Assembly (NCBI GenBank): GCA_964585305.1
Contig: CAZPDM010000033.1
Location: forward strand, 1 to 39,833
Direction: 5' to 3'
DNA length: 39,833 nucleotides
Origin: CAZPDM01 sp964585305
GTDB taxonomy: Bacteria; Planctomycetota; Uabimicrobiia; Uabimicrobiales; JABWCH01
Positions 25,896 through 33,167 of the stretch are shown here, piece after piece. The position numbers and the translations under genes are program-made. How positions within the stretch are numbered: position 1 is the stretch's first letter; every line of letters starts with the position of its first letter. Under the pieces are notes generated by a model that was not told where the DNA came from, made no database searches, and saw nothing but the letters and a program-made list of their open reading frames with translations.

Positions 25896-27491
25896 ATGGG
25901 AAAAATTCTTATTGCCGTATTTTGCCTATTTGTTCTTTTGTTAAATAGTTATGCTGAAATTGAAATATATTTTGGACCTAATGGTGGATTTAGCCCAGTC
26001 AATAGAGATCGTATTGTTATTATGAAAGATGGCAGCAAAGTTCCTGCTACACTAAATAACTCAATTTTGCAGCTTTTAGAAAACGTTGAAGAAGGCGGAA
26101 CAATTAAAATAGCTATGTATTCTTTCAGTTATAAACCAATACTTGATGCTTTAATTGACGCTGCCCAAAATCGAAATATAAAAGTAAAGCTCCTTATGGA
26201 TGGTGTTATGCCATGGAGTAAAGATATTCGTACAGAATTGCAAACTACTGTTTTAGAAGCAAAACAAAAAGCAAAAAAAGAAGGCCGAAATTTTGATTTC
26301 CAAATAAAAGAAACTACTCAAAAACTTATGCGTGATCGCGGTCGATTCAAATATGATGCGGAAAGAAACGAAACTTTTTATGGCAGTATGCACGAAAAAT
26401 TTGGAATTTGCTTTCCTAAAGGATGCAAAATTCCTCTTGACGGATTTTGCGGTAGTGCTAATTTTTCCTCTAGTGCAAGTGATGCGTATGCAGAAAATCG
26501 AATTATTTTCAAAAACGAGCCAACAATTGGACGTCAATTAGCAGAAGAGTTTGCACGTCTCTGGAATGAATATGGAAGTCCAGTAACAGAAGAAATTGAA
26601 ACTGAAGTATTTATTCCATCAGCAACAGATCTTTCTCAAGTACAAATAATTTCAAATTCTAAACCTGTTGACGAAGAACGGGTCCAAAGAATTGATGAAG
26701 TCTTAATGGGGCTTATACGACAAGTTGATCGTCGCAATGGGAGTATAGATGTAGCTATTTTCAGCTTTACTCATCAAGCGTTAGCTGATAAAATTTTAGA
26801 AACTGCACAAGAAAACCCAAATGTTAAAGTTCGTATTCTCATGGATCAATGCCAACTGGTAGAAGACGATGCTCACCAAGGAGTATTAGGAGAATATTTA
26901 ATTAAAACTACTCGTGAAAAAAATCTTTCGAATGTTGACATTCGCTTTAAATGGCGTTCTAATGTTTATTCCTGGGATGAGCAAAAAAAACAACCCGATC
27001 TTATTCATTTTCGCAATCCATTGTTACACCATAAATGTATGATTATCAACCGTCAACGTATGGCATTAGGAAGTTATAACTGGTCTTCTTCCGCAGAATA
27101 TCGCAATTTCGAAAATATTATGCTATTCCATCATCAAGTTCCTGAACATAAAAAAATTATCAACCAATTTTTGAGCGAATTTGATACAATTTGGAATAAT
27201 CTGAAAAAAGAAGGCCCAGCGACAGAATATTACTATCCTCCACAAGTTGTTCAAGGAGAATATGGACACCGTTTAAAAGCAGCTATCATCCAAATACTTT
27301 GGGATGCTGATTGCAGAAAAATAATGGAGCTTTTAGAAGGACGTAATGCAGGCTATAGTGAATCAGATTTAGCTAAACGTAGCAAAATTCCTTTGGAATC
27401 TCTCAGAGAAAAACTAGTACAGTTGCAAAACGCAACTCTAATCTTTAAAAAAATAAAAGGCGAACAAGTTTTTTATCAAATTGCAGATTAA
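25896..27491 (+). CDS. Exported phospholipase D-like protein with C-terminal winged-helix-like domain
   Basis: A 531-residue protein with a signal peptide (MGKILIAVFCLFVLLLNSYA). It has two PLD half-sites: HEK followed by GSANFSSSA, and HHK followed by GSYNWSSSAEYRN. These form a pseudo-dimer that would attack phosphodiesters through histidine intermediates. In both half-sites the aspartate of HxKx4D is replaced, by Phe in the first and Asn in the second. The last 70 residues (YSESDLAKRSKIPLESLREKLVQL) look like a winged helix, which is odd for an exported protein. Candidate roles are nuclease, phospholipase or cardiolipin-synthase-like. GAAAGG precedes the ATG. It lies 56 bp after the HEAT lipoprotein gene. 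Confidence 0.78.
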   Translation: MGKILIAVFCLFVLLLNSYAEIEIYFGPNGGFSPVNRDRIVIMKDGSKVPATLNNSILQLLENVEEGGTIKIAMYSFSYKPILDALIDAAQNRNIKVKLLMDGVMPWSKDIRTELQTTVLEAKQKAKKEGRNFDFQIKETTQKLMRDRGRFKYDAERNETFYGSMHEKFGICFPKGCKIPLDGFCGSANFSSSASDAYAENRIIFKNEPTIGRQLAEEFARLWNEYGSPVTEEIETEVFIPSATDLSQVQIISNSKPVDEERVQRIDEVLMGLIRQVDRRNGSIDVAIFSFTHQALADKILETAQENPNVKVRILMDQCQLVEDDAHQGVLGEYLIKTTREKNLSNVDIRFKWRSNVYSWDEQKKQPDLIHFRNPLLHHKCMIINRQRMALGSYNWSSSAEYRNFENIMLFHHQVPEHKKIINQFLSEFDTIWNNLKKEGPATEYYYPPQVVQGEYGHRLKAAIIQILWDADCRKIMELLEGRNAGYSESDLAKRSKIPLESLREKLVQLQNATLIFKKIKGEQVFYQIAD

Positions 27492-27502
27492 CTAAAATTT
27501 TC

Positions 27503-27530
27503 TTGACGTTTCAATAAAACTTGCTATGAT
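27503..27530 (+). promoter_or_regulatory. Promoter of the DUF3754-like gene
   Basis: TTGACG (27503-27508), 16 bp, TATGAT (27525-27530), just after the PLD gene stop. Confidence 0.65.
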
Positions 27531-27541
27531 AAATTTAGTAC

Positions 27542-27575
27542 TTTGCTGGCTGCAAAAGTAGTCAGCAAAATTTTC
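27542..27575 (+). promoter_or_regulatory. Leader hairpin, possible attenuator
   Basis: TTTGCTG-G-CTGC pairs with GTAG-T-CAGCAAA (11 bp, one mismatch, AAAA loop), followed by ATTTTC. It lies right after the predicted transcription start and before the DUF3754-like gene, so premature termination is possible. Confidence 0.45.
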
Positions 27576-27600
27576 TCCGTTAAATTTTGAAAGGTAAATT

Positions 27601-28971
27601 ATGGCAGTTTATGCAGATCGTGAAGCCTTTATTCCATATCGCAAGGCAGATGTTGTTCAGCTCTGTTTGGATGATGGAAGACTCAATCCAGAAGATGGTA
27701 AGAAATTTCAAGAATTCTGTGAAATCGTAGGTGCATATTACCATTTTGACTTCCATAAAGATTTGGAATCGCTTAAAAATAATTTTACTGCTTTTGATCC
27801 GGATTCTGATACTAAAACCCGTGTTATTCCTAATGCCGATGAAAAAAAGCAGATGCAAGAAAATTTGGTCGGAGAATTTGGAAAAATTTTAGAGAAAGCT
27901 AATTATAGTCGGCTTTCAGATGAAGAATGGCAAAAAGCATTAGAAAAAGAATCTTTGATTACTTTAAGAATGCTAGTTGATACCAACGACTATGAAAGTT
28001 GGGCAATGTATCATCGTGGAAGTGGGCAAACAACCGTTGAACTCAAAAAACTTTTTGGTTTGAAAAAAGTTCCATTTACAATGGATACTTATGATCGCGT
28101 TGTTTTGTTAATCAAATTCAAAGATAAAGATTATTTTCTTAAAAAATACAACGGTAACCAAAAAAAGGTAGATGCACTAAATTTTGAACCTGGAAAAATG
28201 TATTTGTACATGTACAAAAACATTCCACAAGCTGACTTGGAAGTGCTATTCCCGAATGTCGAAATCCGCATGAATATGAAAGATTTGGTTATGTTCTTCG
28301 TTCCAGCGGGTGGCGCTGGTGTAGCAACATTGATCAAAATTATCCCCAACTTGCTCATCATCATTGGTATTTTAGGCATGCTAATGGGGATTCCTCAATG
28401 TGAGCGACTGAAAATGCGAGGTGCAGACACGAAAAAAGCAATGACAGATGCAGAAAAAACTCAAGACAATATTAGAAAACAAAATGAAATTATCGCTGCA
28501 CTATCTGGCGTTGCTGTATTAGCTGGTTTTGTTATCAAACAATTCGTTGCTTACAAAAACAAACGCATCAACTTTCTCAAACAAGTTTCAGATATGCTAT
28601 TCTTCCGTCAGCTAGTTTGCAACGCAGGAGTCTTCAGTGCTCTTATTGATGCTGCAGAAGACGAACAATGCAAGCAAATTTTCTTAGCCTATTATCATCT
28701 TTTAGTTGGTGGTTCTATGACCCAAGAACAATTGGATGATACAATCGAACAATGGTTAGAAAAGAAGTTCAATACTAAAATTGACTTCGATGTTGAAGTA
28801 GCTATTGATCAATTATCGAAACTTAAAGGAAAAATTGCTGAAGACGCAGCAGAAGAAGTTCCTGTACTTACCAAAGACAGCAATGGCTTATGCCACATTT
28901 TGCCAATTGATGACGCAAAGACTGCTATTGATTATGTATGGGATAATATATTCTCTTACAATGAAGCTTAG
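27601..28971 (+). CDS. DUF3754 (TMEM143-like) membrane protein
   Basis: A 456-residue protein that I place in the DUF3754/TMEM143 family from the start REAFIPYRKADVVQLCL, the central RVVLLIKFKDK and the segment YKNIPQADLEVLFPNVEIRM. Two hydrophobic segments (about 240-265 and 298-318) anchor it in the membrane. The N-terminal half and the C-terminal 130 residues are soluble. The biochemical role of the family is not known. It has its own promoter and leader hairpin and GAAAGG before the ATG, so it can be expressed apart from the PLD gene. A GC-rich hairpin follows the stop. Confidence 0.7.
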   Translation: MAVYADREAFIPYRKADVVQLCLDDGRLNPEDGKKFQEFCEIVGAYYHFDFHKDLESLKNNFTAFDPDSDTKTRVIPNADEKKQMQENLVGEFGKILEKANYSRLSDEEWQKALEKESLITLRMLVDTNDYESWAMYHRGSGQTTVELKKLFGLKKVPFTMDTYDRVVLLIKFKDKDYFLKKYNGNQKKVDALNFEPGKMYLYMYKNIPQADLEVLFPNVEIRMNMKDLVMFFVPAGGAGVATLIKIIPNLLIIIGILGMLMGIPQCERLKMRGADTKKAMTDAEKTQDNIRKQNEIIAALSGVAVLAGFVIKQFVAYKNKRINFLKQVSDMLFFRQLVCNAGVFSALIDAAEDEQCKQIFLAYYHLLVGGSMTQEQLDDTIEQWLEKKFNTKIDFDVEVAIDQLSKLKGKIAEDAAEEVPVLTKDSNGLCHILPIDDAKTAIDYVWDNIFSYNEA

Positions 28972-29009
28972 TTTTAAATTGCTGTTTTAGCAACTGTCGA
29001 AAAATTTTA

Positions 29010-29029
29010 GGGCGCGAATTTTCGCGCTC
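29010..29029. terminator. GC-rich hairpin after the DUF3754-like gene
   Basis: GGGCGCGAA and TTCGCGCTC form a 9-bp stem (one G-T pair). No T-run follows on the plus strand, so termination may be partial. Confidence 0.45.
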
Positions 29030-29054
29030 TATCACTAGAGGTTTAAATTTTTTT

Positions 29055-29432
29055 ATGAAACCCCTTCGCTTTTTTTATTTTTGGATCAATATAGGGTATG
29101 GAGAGTTAATTCATAATATTGCATTACCTATTAAAATTAGTATTTTAATTATTCTTCATATTTTTTTGCTATTAGCTCTTCTTTTCCCTGGAACATTATG
29201 GGGTCTTTATGGAGCTATAATGACTATTATTGCTTGGTGCTACAATGTTATTTTCGATCGCTATAGTCGCAGCTCATGGCAACAAAAATTGTTAAGTATA
29301 GAAAAAAAATTCCAAGTTTACCTCACTACAACTTTTTTAGAAAGTGTCAAAAAAAGCTGTTTAGCCCATCTTAGATTAACATTATTGGGAAGTACTGCAA
29401 TAATTTTAGCTACTGTATTTATGATATTTTAA
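29055..29432 (+). CDS. Small integral membrane protein, unknown
   Basis: A 125-residue protein with hydrophobic segments around residues 24-45, 47-65 and 107-124, and a basic amphipathic stretch between them (YSRSSWQQKLLSIEKKF). I do not recognise the family. The nearest ribosome-site-like sequence, AGAGG (29037-29041), is 13 nt from the ATG, rather far. It ends 14 bp before the acyltransferase gene, so it probably shares its transcript and may have an envelope role. Confidence 0.6.
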   Translation: MKPLRFFYFWINIGYGELIHNIALPIKISILIILHIFLLLALLFPGTLWGLYGAIMTIIAWCYNVIFDRYSRSSWQQKLLSIEKKFQVYLTTTFLESVKKSCLAHLRLTLLGSTAIILATVFMIF

Positions 29433-29446
29433 GTTAGGAAAAAACC

Positions 29447-30328
29447 ATGAAAAAAATTTTGCAATATTTAGTATATTGCTTAGTTTTTATAAATTGTAAA
29501 ATTATTCAAATGCTTCCCATTTCTATTGCTTATTTCTTTGCTGATATTTTGGGATATTTATTATATTGGATTCTTCCTCAACGTCGCAGCCAAATCTATG
29601 AAAATCTTAAAATTGCTTATCCTCAAGGAATTCCATTTTCAGTTGCTAAATTTAGCAGAGAAGTATTTGCTAATATGAACAGAGGAATTTTTGATTTGAT
29701 TATTGCACAAAAAATATTTAAAGCAGATACTTGGCAAAAATATGTGACTGGACCTGGCCTGGAACTTATGAAACAAAAAGATTTTCAAAAAAGAGGAGCT
29801 ATTTTCTGTAGTGGACATATTGGAAGTTTTTATATATCTTCCGCGCTTATGCACTATCTTGATGTCCCTCTTGTAACTGTAATTCGACAAATTACCAATC
29901 CTTATTTGCATAAATTTTTTGTTGGATTATTAGAATACTCTGGGCATAAAGTTATGATACGCGCCCAAGCTTACGAAACTTATAAACAAGAATTGCCAAA
30001 TGGCCTAAGTACTTCCATACTTATTGACCAACACGCTGGACATAAAGCATTATATGTTGAATTTATGGGAAAAAAAGCGTACACCGCTGCCAGTGTAGCA
30101 GCACTAGCCAGGCAATTCCAAAGGCCAGTTTATGTTGCAGCACTATTTCGTTGCAAAAACAAATTCAAATTCGAATTTTATCTTGAACAAGCTCATATCC
30201 CTCCACTAACAGAAAATAAGCAAGCAGATCTAGAAAATATTACTAAAAATGTGAATATTATATTAGAAAAATATATTAAAATGAACCCTTCACAGTGGTT
30301 TTGGATGCACCGACGTTGGCGTGAATAA
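29447..30328 (+). CDS. LpxL/HtrB-like lipid A biosynthesis acyltransferase
   Basis: A 293-residue protein of the lysophospholipid acyltransferase superfamily, closest to lipid A late acyltransferases: one N-terminal membrane helix, RRSQIYENLKIAYP, the SGHIGSFY region, then DQHAG and AALARQFQRPVYVAALFR. The end WFWMHRRWRE (the usual family form is WxxxRW) is highly typical. The catalytic HX4(D/E) motif is atypical: His124 is present, but the acidic position is Tyr129. With waaA in the same window it fits lipopolysaccharide assembly, though activity is uncertain. AGGAAAA precedes the ATG. Confidence 0.85.
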   Translation: MKKILQYLVYCLVFINCKIIQMLPISIAYFFADILGYLLYWILPQRRSQIYENLKIAYPQGIPFSVAKFSREVFANMNRGIFDLIIAQKIFKADTWQKYVTGPGLELMKQKDFQKRGAIFCSGHIGSFYISSALMHYLDVPLVTVIRQITNPYLHKFFVGLLEYSGHKVMIRAQAYETYKQELPNGLSTSILIDQHAGHKALYVEFMGKKAYTAASVAALARQFQRPVYVAALFRCKNKFKFEFYLEQAHIPPLTENKQADLENITKNVNIILEKYIKMNPSQWFWMHRRWRE

Positions 30329-30445
30329 CTAGGCTTAAGATCAACTCTTCATACTAAAAACTTCATAGTTTATCTTGCTAAAAATTTTATAAGATATTTT
30401 TTCTTGTTATTTTTAAAATATTTTTGAAAACTTTCTAAATATTAC

Positions 30446-30473
30446 TTGACATTTTTTTAAGAAAAACTATACT
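30446..30473 (+). promoter_or_regulatory. trmD promoter
   Basis: Perfect TTGACA (30446-30451), 16 bp, TATACT (30468-30473). The start near 30480 leaves only about 11 nt before the trmD ATG and no Shine-Dalgarno, so the message is almost leaderless. Confidence 0.7.
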
Positions 30474-30490
30474 AACCTTCTGCATTTTTT

Positions 30491-31201
30491 ATGCGAATAG
30501 ATATTCTTACTTTATTTCCAGCAATGTTCCGGGGAATTTTAGATTCGAGTATTCTCCATCTAGCTATAGAACACCATTTATTAGACATTCGTCTAACAAA
30601 TTTTCGTAATTTTACTTACGATCGTCATCGTTCTGTAGATGATATTCTATATGGAGGTGGGCCTGGAATGTTATTGAGACCAGAGCCTATCTTTCGAGCT
30701 GTAGAATCAATTGCTTACACTGAAAACGTTGTTCCAGAATTGATTTTGCTTACACCACAAGGCGAAAAATTCTCCCAAAAAATTGCTAAGGAATTAAGCT
30801 TAAAAAAACACCTTGTTTTAATTTGTGGCCATTACGAAGGCTTTGATGAAAGAGTCCGAATTGGACTTTGTCCACGTGAAATTTCTATAGGAGATTATGT
30901 ACTCACTGGTGGTGAAATAGCAGCTATGGCGGTTTTAGATTCTGTAGCACGGCTAATACCGGGAGTACTTGGTGATGATTCTTCTTCTGTACAAGAATCC
31001 TTCAGCAATTCTCTTTTAGAACACACACAATATACTCGACCTTTAATTTGGCGAGGAATGGAAGTTCCAGAAATTTTACGCTCTGGGCATCATCGCAAAA
31101 TTCAAGAATGGCAAACTCAATCTGCTCAACATCGTACACAAAAACGCCGTCCTGACCTTTTAGAAAACCCGGTCAGCAAAACATCGGTCGAAAAAAGCTA
31201 A
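30491..31201 (+). CDS. trmD: tRNA (guanine-37-N1)-methyltransferase
   Basis: A SPOUT-class enzyme that uses SAM to methylate G37 of tRNAs reading CNN codons, preventing +1 frameshifts. The trefoil-knot signatures are clear: LLTPQGEKFSQ, LICGHYEGFDERV and SIGDYVLTGGEIAAM. The substrate stretch YGGGPGMLLRPEP and C-terminal PEILRSGHHRKI are also present. Its 236 residues match the family. It has its own strong promoter. rplS follows as usual, but the normal upstream partner rimM is missing. Confidence 0.97.
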   Translation: MRIDILTLFPAMFRGILDSSILHLAIEHHLLDIRLTNFRNFTYDRHRSVDDILYGGGPGMLLRPEPIFRAVESIAYTENVVPELILLTPQGEKFSQKIAKELSLKKHLVLICGHYEGFDERVRIGLCPREISIGDYVLTGGEIAAMAVLDSVARLIPGVLGDDSSSVQESFSNSLLEHTQYTRPLIWRGMEVPEILRSGHHRKIQEWQTQSAQHRTQKRRPDLLENPVSKTSVEKS

Positions 31202-31291
31202 AAAAACAGAGCAAACTCAAATTGCTGGTAATTTAAAACATAATCAACTTACTAAAAATAAATATGTGTTAATCTTCTTGTCGTAGATTTA

Positions 31292-31300
31292 TGATATAAT
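31292..31300 (+). promoter_or_regulatory. Extended -10 promoter candidate for rplS
   Basis: TGATATAAT is an extended -10 element (TGn-TATAAT) without a good -35 box, about 100 bp before the rplS start. Confidence 0.45.
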
Positions 31301-31311
31301 TTTTTTTTAAT

Positions 31312-31390
31312 TTGCTATTGTTGATTAAAAACGTACCCCTCATACAAACTTTTGTCGGAAAAAAAATTGTTTTTAGTCAGCAACTAGGGA
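31312..31390 (+). promoter_or_regulatory. Structured 5' leader of rplS
   Basis: TAAAAAC (31326-31332) pairs with GTTTTTA (31369-31375). TGA/TCA and TTGC/GCAA extend the stem outward. The helix ends directly at the AGGGAGA ribosome site of rplS. Ribosomal-protein leaders, including one for L19 in Firmicutes, regulate by such structures. Function here is inferred from position and folding only. Confidence 0.4.
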
Positions 31391-31397
31391 GAATTGT

Positions 31398-31799
31398 ATG
31401 AATAAGCTGGATGAATACAGCAAAAAATTTATGAAGAAAAATGTGCCACAATTCCAAATTGGTGACACAGTTGATGTAGTAGTCAAAGTAAAGGCCGATA
31501 AAGAACGTCGCCAAATTTTTAATGGTATTGTAATTGCCACCCGCGGCCACGGCCTCAATTTTATGTTTACAGTTCGTCGTATGGTTCAAGGTGAAGGCGT
31601 AGAAAGAATTTTCCCTCTTCACTCACCCCGCTTAGTTACTGTAAATGTTTTACGACGTGGTAAAACTCGTCGCGCTAAACTATTTTACTTACGCGATCGT
31701 GTTGGTAAAGGAACTAAACTTAAAGAAAAAATTCGGTTGGCAGAAGAAGCAAAAGAATCTGCAAATATTTCCAAGCAAGCCGAAAAAGAAATGGAATAA
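31398..31799 (+). CDS. rplS: 50S ribosomal protein L19
   Basis: A large-subunit protein at the 30S-50S interface. Diagnostic segments are VPQFQIGDTVDVVVKVK, RRQIFNGIVIATRGHG, FTVRRMVQGEGVERIFPLHSPRL and RRGKTRRAKLFYLRDRVGKGTKLKEK. At 133 residues it has a short Glu/Lys-rich C-terminal extension. GGGAGA precedes the ATG. It follows trmD after 196 bp and seems to have its own promoter and leader. Confidence 0.97.
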   Translation: MNKLDEYSKKFMKKNVPQFQIGDTVDVVVKVKADKERRQIFNGIVIATRGHGLNFMFTVRRMVQGEGVERIFPLHSPRLVTVNVLRRGKTRRAKLFYLRDRVGKGTKLKEKIRLAEEAKESANISKQAEKEME

Positions 31800-31818
31800 A
31801 ACGATTTCTTACCACAAA

Positions 31819-31863
31819 TTTAAAGATTTGGACAATTTATTAAAAATTGTCCAAATCTTTAAA
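31819..31863. repeat. 20-bp perfect inverted repeat after rplS
   Basis: Twenty bases at 31819-31838 (TTTAAAGATTTGG...) are perfectly complementary to 31844-31863, with a 5-nt loop. No T-run follows on the plus strand. It probably marks the end of the rplS message or a processing site before yraN. Confidence 0.85.
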
Positions 31864-31888
31864 AATCGCTTAGTATTTTGAGGAAGCT

Positions 31889-32251
31889 GTGAATCAAAAC
31901 CAAACAAACTCCTCATACATAAAAGGGAAGCAAGGGGAATCTATTGTACAGAATTATCTTATCCAAAATGGATGGAATATTATTTGTACAAATTATCGAA
32001 CGAAATATGGAGAAATAGATATTGTTGCATTGGATGGTAAAGAGTTAGTTTTTATTGAGGTAAAAAGTGGTAATTATCAGTATTTTGAGTTAGCAGAAAA
32101 AATTAGCATTCAAAAGAGAAAACATATTGAATTATGTGCTATCCAATTTCAGCAACAAAAAAAATTTCAAAGTTATTCTTTGCGATTTGATATTGTGATA
32201 GTATCTATGCCAAATCAAAAGATTCATCATTTTAGACACGAATTTTTTTGA
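31889..32251 (+). CDS. yraN: UPF0102 (YraN) family nuclease-like protein
   Basis: A 120-residue protein with the restriction-endonuclease-like fold of UPF0102: KGKQGESIVQNYLIQNGW at the start, then YGEIDIVALDG and FIEVKSG, which supply the PD-(D/E)xK-type acidic and lysine residues. Family members are thought to act in DNA metabolism, but the substrate is not settled. The start is GTG at 31889 with GAGGA (31880-31884) upstream. The location next to rplS is common in bacteria. Its stop overlaps the open frame of archease. Confidence 0.88.
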   Translation: MNQNQTNSSYIKGKQGESIVQNYLIQNGWNIICTNYRTKYGEIDIVALDGKELVFIEVKSGNYQYFELAEKISIQKRKHIELCAIQFQQQKKFQSYSLRFDIVIVSMPNQKIHHFRHEFF

Positions 32252-32259
32252 GTAAAAAT

Positions 32260-32664
32260 ATGTACCAACTTATTGATCATACTGCCGATGTTGGTTTAAA
32301 AATATGGGCAGATTCATTGCCACAGCTTTTTGCAGAAGCAGGATATGGATTTACATCTCTGATTGTCTCCGGAGAAATTGTACCTAAAGAAAACCAAATC
32401 ATTGAACTTACTGCTGACTCTATTGAAGAGTTATTTCACGATTGGTTAAATGAGCTAAATTATTTATTTCTTATACACAAAAAAATATTTAATCATTTCA
32501 TAATACTAGAACTTAGCCCAACTATTTTAAAAATTTCCACTCAAGGTGAAACATATCATAATAAGCACATTCTTCACACAGAAATCAAAGCTGTTACTTA
32601 TCATCAACTTTATGTAAAATACGAACAAAATCAATGGTTAGCTCAAGTATTTTTTGATTTGTAA
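32260..32664 (+). CDS. Archease
   Basis: A small protein (134 residues) of the archease family, which activates RtcB-type RNA ligases. The N-terminal LIDHTADVGLKIWADS, the LFHDWLNELNYL helix, HTEIKAVTYHQL and the terminal VFFDL carry the conserved acidic residues (Asp of HTAD, terminal Asp) that bind the activating metal. I prefer the ATG at 32260, which gives the normal family start; the frame also opens with a TTG at 32248 that overlaps the yraN stop. No RtcB gene lies in the window. Confidence 0.9.
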   Translation: MYQLIDHTADVGLKIWADSLPQLFAEAGYGFTSLIVSGEIVPKENQIIELTADSIEELFHDWLNELNYLFLIHKKIFNHFIILELSPTILKISTQGETYHNKHILHTEIKAVTYHQLYVKYEQNQWLAQVFFDL

Positions 32665-32759
32665 ATTGATAAATATTTGCTATAATTTTTAGAAAAAGAT
32701 CAAACAATTACATTTTCTTGGCGTTAATATACTGTTGTCTATTTTCTTTTTAGAAATGG

Positions 32760-33155
32760 ATGTTTATGAAAGTAAAAAAACCGAAACGACAAGTAGATGT
32801 TTTAGTCGTAGATGATGATCCAAGTTTACAGAATTTAATTAGCGAAATACTAAAACTTGAAAACATCAGCTTCGATATAGCAAAAACAGGAAAAGAAGCC
32901 TTTGCTTTTGCTATGACAAATGATTATAAGCTCATTTTAATGGATATTAAGATGCCGGAATGGGATGGACTTACCACAATTCGTTCCCTGGATTTTGTCC
33001 AACAAATTCAAAAAGTTATCGTAGTATCAGCATATTTAGATTCTGCACTTTTACAAGATTTGAGCAAAGAACCTTTAGTAGTAGGATGGTTAGAAAAACC
33101 ATTTGATCCTGCACAATTGACAACAATGATTCATAACATCTTGGAAAAAGCCTAG
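32760..33155 (+). CDS. Single-domain response regulator
   Basis: A 131-residue CheY-like receiver with no output domain. The acidic pair is Asp18/Asp19, the phosphorylation site Asp62 in LMDIKMP, the switch residue Ser90 in VIVVSAY and the conserved Lys113 in LEKPF, so it should be phosphorylatable. A second in-frame ATG at 32766 may be the true start; the ribosome site is weak. recA begins 12 bp after its stop, so the two are very probably cotranscribed. No kinase is adjacent; the NtrY-like kinase at 10.2-14.4 kb is a possible but unsupported partner. Confidence 0.9.
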   Translation: MFMKVKKPKRQVDVLVVDDDPSLQNLISEILKLENISFDIAKTGKEAFAFAMTNDYKLILMDIKMPEWDGLTTIRSLDFVQQIQKVIVVSAYLDSALLQDLSKEPLVVGWLEKPFDPAQLTTMIHNILEKA

Positions 33156-33167
33156 AAAGGGCGCAGT

